From Bacteroidales bacterium (GTDB taxonomy: Bacteria > Bacteroidota > Bacteroidia > Bacteroidales > UBA10428), in contig JAFGQQ010000139.1 of the NCBI GenBank assembly GCA_016935595.1, positions 1-5,140 of the forward strand: a DNA stretch of 5,140 nt, in the 5' to 3' direction. Both the position numbers and the translations under genes were made by a program. Under the pieces are notes generated by a model. The model made no database searches and was not told the origin of the DNA. It worked only from the letters and a program-made list of their open reading frames with translations. Positions 4,622 to 5,140 of the stretch are shown here, one piece after another; positions within the stretch are counted from its first letter, which is position 1, and each line of letters begins with the position of its first letter.

Positions 4622-5140
4622 TTAGGTTACTATTTTTTTATAAACCTCAAGATATTCTTCTACCATTTTTTGCCTGCTAAATTTTGAAGAAACCCATTCC
4701 GTACAGTTTTTACGGTTAATAGTTTTAATATTATTTACTGCTTCTAAAGCTTCTTCTACATTGTTAACTAAGAAACCAGTTTTCCCATCAAGAACTAATT
4801 CAGGCATAGAACCCTTGTTAAATGCAATAACCGGAGTGCCACAAGCCATAGCTTCAACTACACTTAAACCAAAAGGTTCTTCAAAACTTACGGGATGTAA
4901 AAGAGCACAAGCGTTGCTTAAAAGTCTAAGCCTTTCTGATGGCCCTGAGTTACCAACATAAACAATATCGTCATTATTTATATACGGCTTTACTTTAAGG
5001 TCAAAATATTCCTGATCCTGAATTAAACCGGAAATAATGAGTTTCCTTTTTGACATTTTAGCAACTTGAATAGATTCATACACTCCTTTTTCAGGATGGA
5101 GCCTGCCAAAAAAAAGCAGATAGTCTTCGGGTTCACGACT
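4622..5140 (-). CDS. Glycosyltransferase family 4 (group 1), C-terminal part; runs off the window
   Basis: The frame is open to the window edge, giving 172 residues of a larger protein (whole family members are about 350-400 residues). A GTG at 5083 is internal, not the start: the frame upstream reads DYLLFFGRLHPEKGV, the conserved opening of the nucleotide-sugar-binding Rossmann half. Then follow KLIISGL (residues 33-39 of this part), DIVYVGNSGPSERLRLLSNA (58-77), and the key block FEEPFGLSVVEAMACGTPVIA (87-107) with the E-x7-E pair Glu88 and Glu96, which contact the donor sugar nucleotide. GSMPELVLDGKTGFLV (110-125) is the following conserved loop, and a C-terminal helix EEYLEVYKKIV closes the fold. 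It is a GT-B retaining glycosyltransferase transferring a sugar from an NDP-sugar to a glycan, lipid or small acceptor; the substrate cannot be read here. It converges on the cold-shock gene, with the shared terminator region between them. The N-terminal acceptor half lies outside the window. Confidence 0.93.
   Translation of the reverse strand, partial: SREPEDYLLFFGRLHPEKGVYESIQVAKMSKRKLIISGLIQDQEYFDLKVKPYINNDDIVYVGNSGPSERLRLLSNACALLHPVSFEEPFGLSVVEAMACGTPVIAFNKGSMPELVLDGKTGFLVNNVEEALEAVNNIKTINRKNCTEWVSSKFSRQKMVEEYLEVYKKIVT

Noticed and set aside
4761..4961. 66-codon open frame on the plus strand opposite the glycosyltransferase
   Set aside because: It is antisense to the E-x7-E core of a clear GT4 gene and has no recognisable domain or start context.
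5081..5083. GTG as start of the minus-strand glycosyltransferase
   Set aside because: Upstream codons in the same frame encode the conserved FFGRLHPEKG segment, so the true start lies beyond the window.

Overview
The window looks like a chromosomal segment of an AT-rich member of the Bacteroidota. Four things support this. One secreted protein ends in a type IX secretion (Por-type) sorting domain. Most starts have no Shine-Dalgarno sequence. A TAnnTTTG-type -7 promoter element lies before the first gene. The families present (FISUMP domain, sll1863-type stress lipoprotein, CsbD-like, HMBD and SHOCT small proteins, Bacteroidota-type cold-shock protein) are typical of that phylum. Species cannot be called.

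Region 1-1672 is a plus-strand stress/envelope group: an intact coiled-coil lipoprotein of the sll1863 stress family, a CsbD-like small protein gene broken by a one-base shift, and an intact SPFH/stomatin-type membrane protein. Region 1868-3052 holds a secreted heavy-metal-binding-domain (HMBD) gene with an in-frame amber stop inside the metal site, a one-helix SHOCT-type membrane protein gene with a -1 frame break at a run of seven A, and an intact ECF sigma factor whose ATG overlaps the stop of the unshifted SHOCT frame. Region 3113-4027 is an intact secreted FISUMP protein with a T9SS sorting tail. Positions 4028-4369 contain no recognisable gene, only a 17-base perfect inverted repeat and a probable promoter for the next gene. 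Region 4370-4614 is a cold-shock protein followed by a strong intrinsic terminator. A converging minus-strand glycosyltransferase family 4 gene (4622 to beyond 5140) runs off the window edge.

The most notable feature is that three small stress-type genes within 2 kb each carry exactly one lesion that can be pinpointed (extra T near 708-710, TAG for Gln at 2021-2023, missing A in 2450-2456), while all larger genes are intact. The explanations are local gene decay, read/assembly errors (two of the three lesions are homopolymer length changes), or, for the A-run, genuine ribosomal or transcriptional slippage. TAG terminates two intact genes here, so wholesale TAG reassignment is unlikely. I found no mobile element, CRISPR array, tRNA or rRNA. 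I see no clearly new system; the slippage site joined to the sigma-factor start is the best candidate for something unusual.
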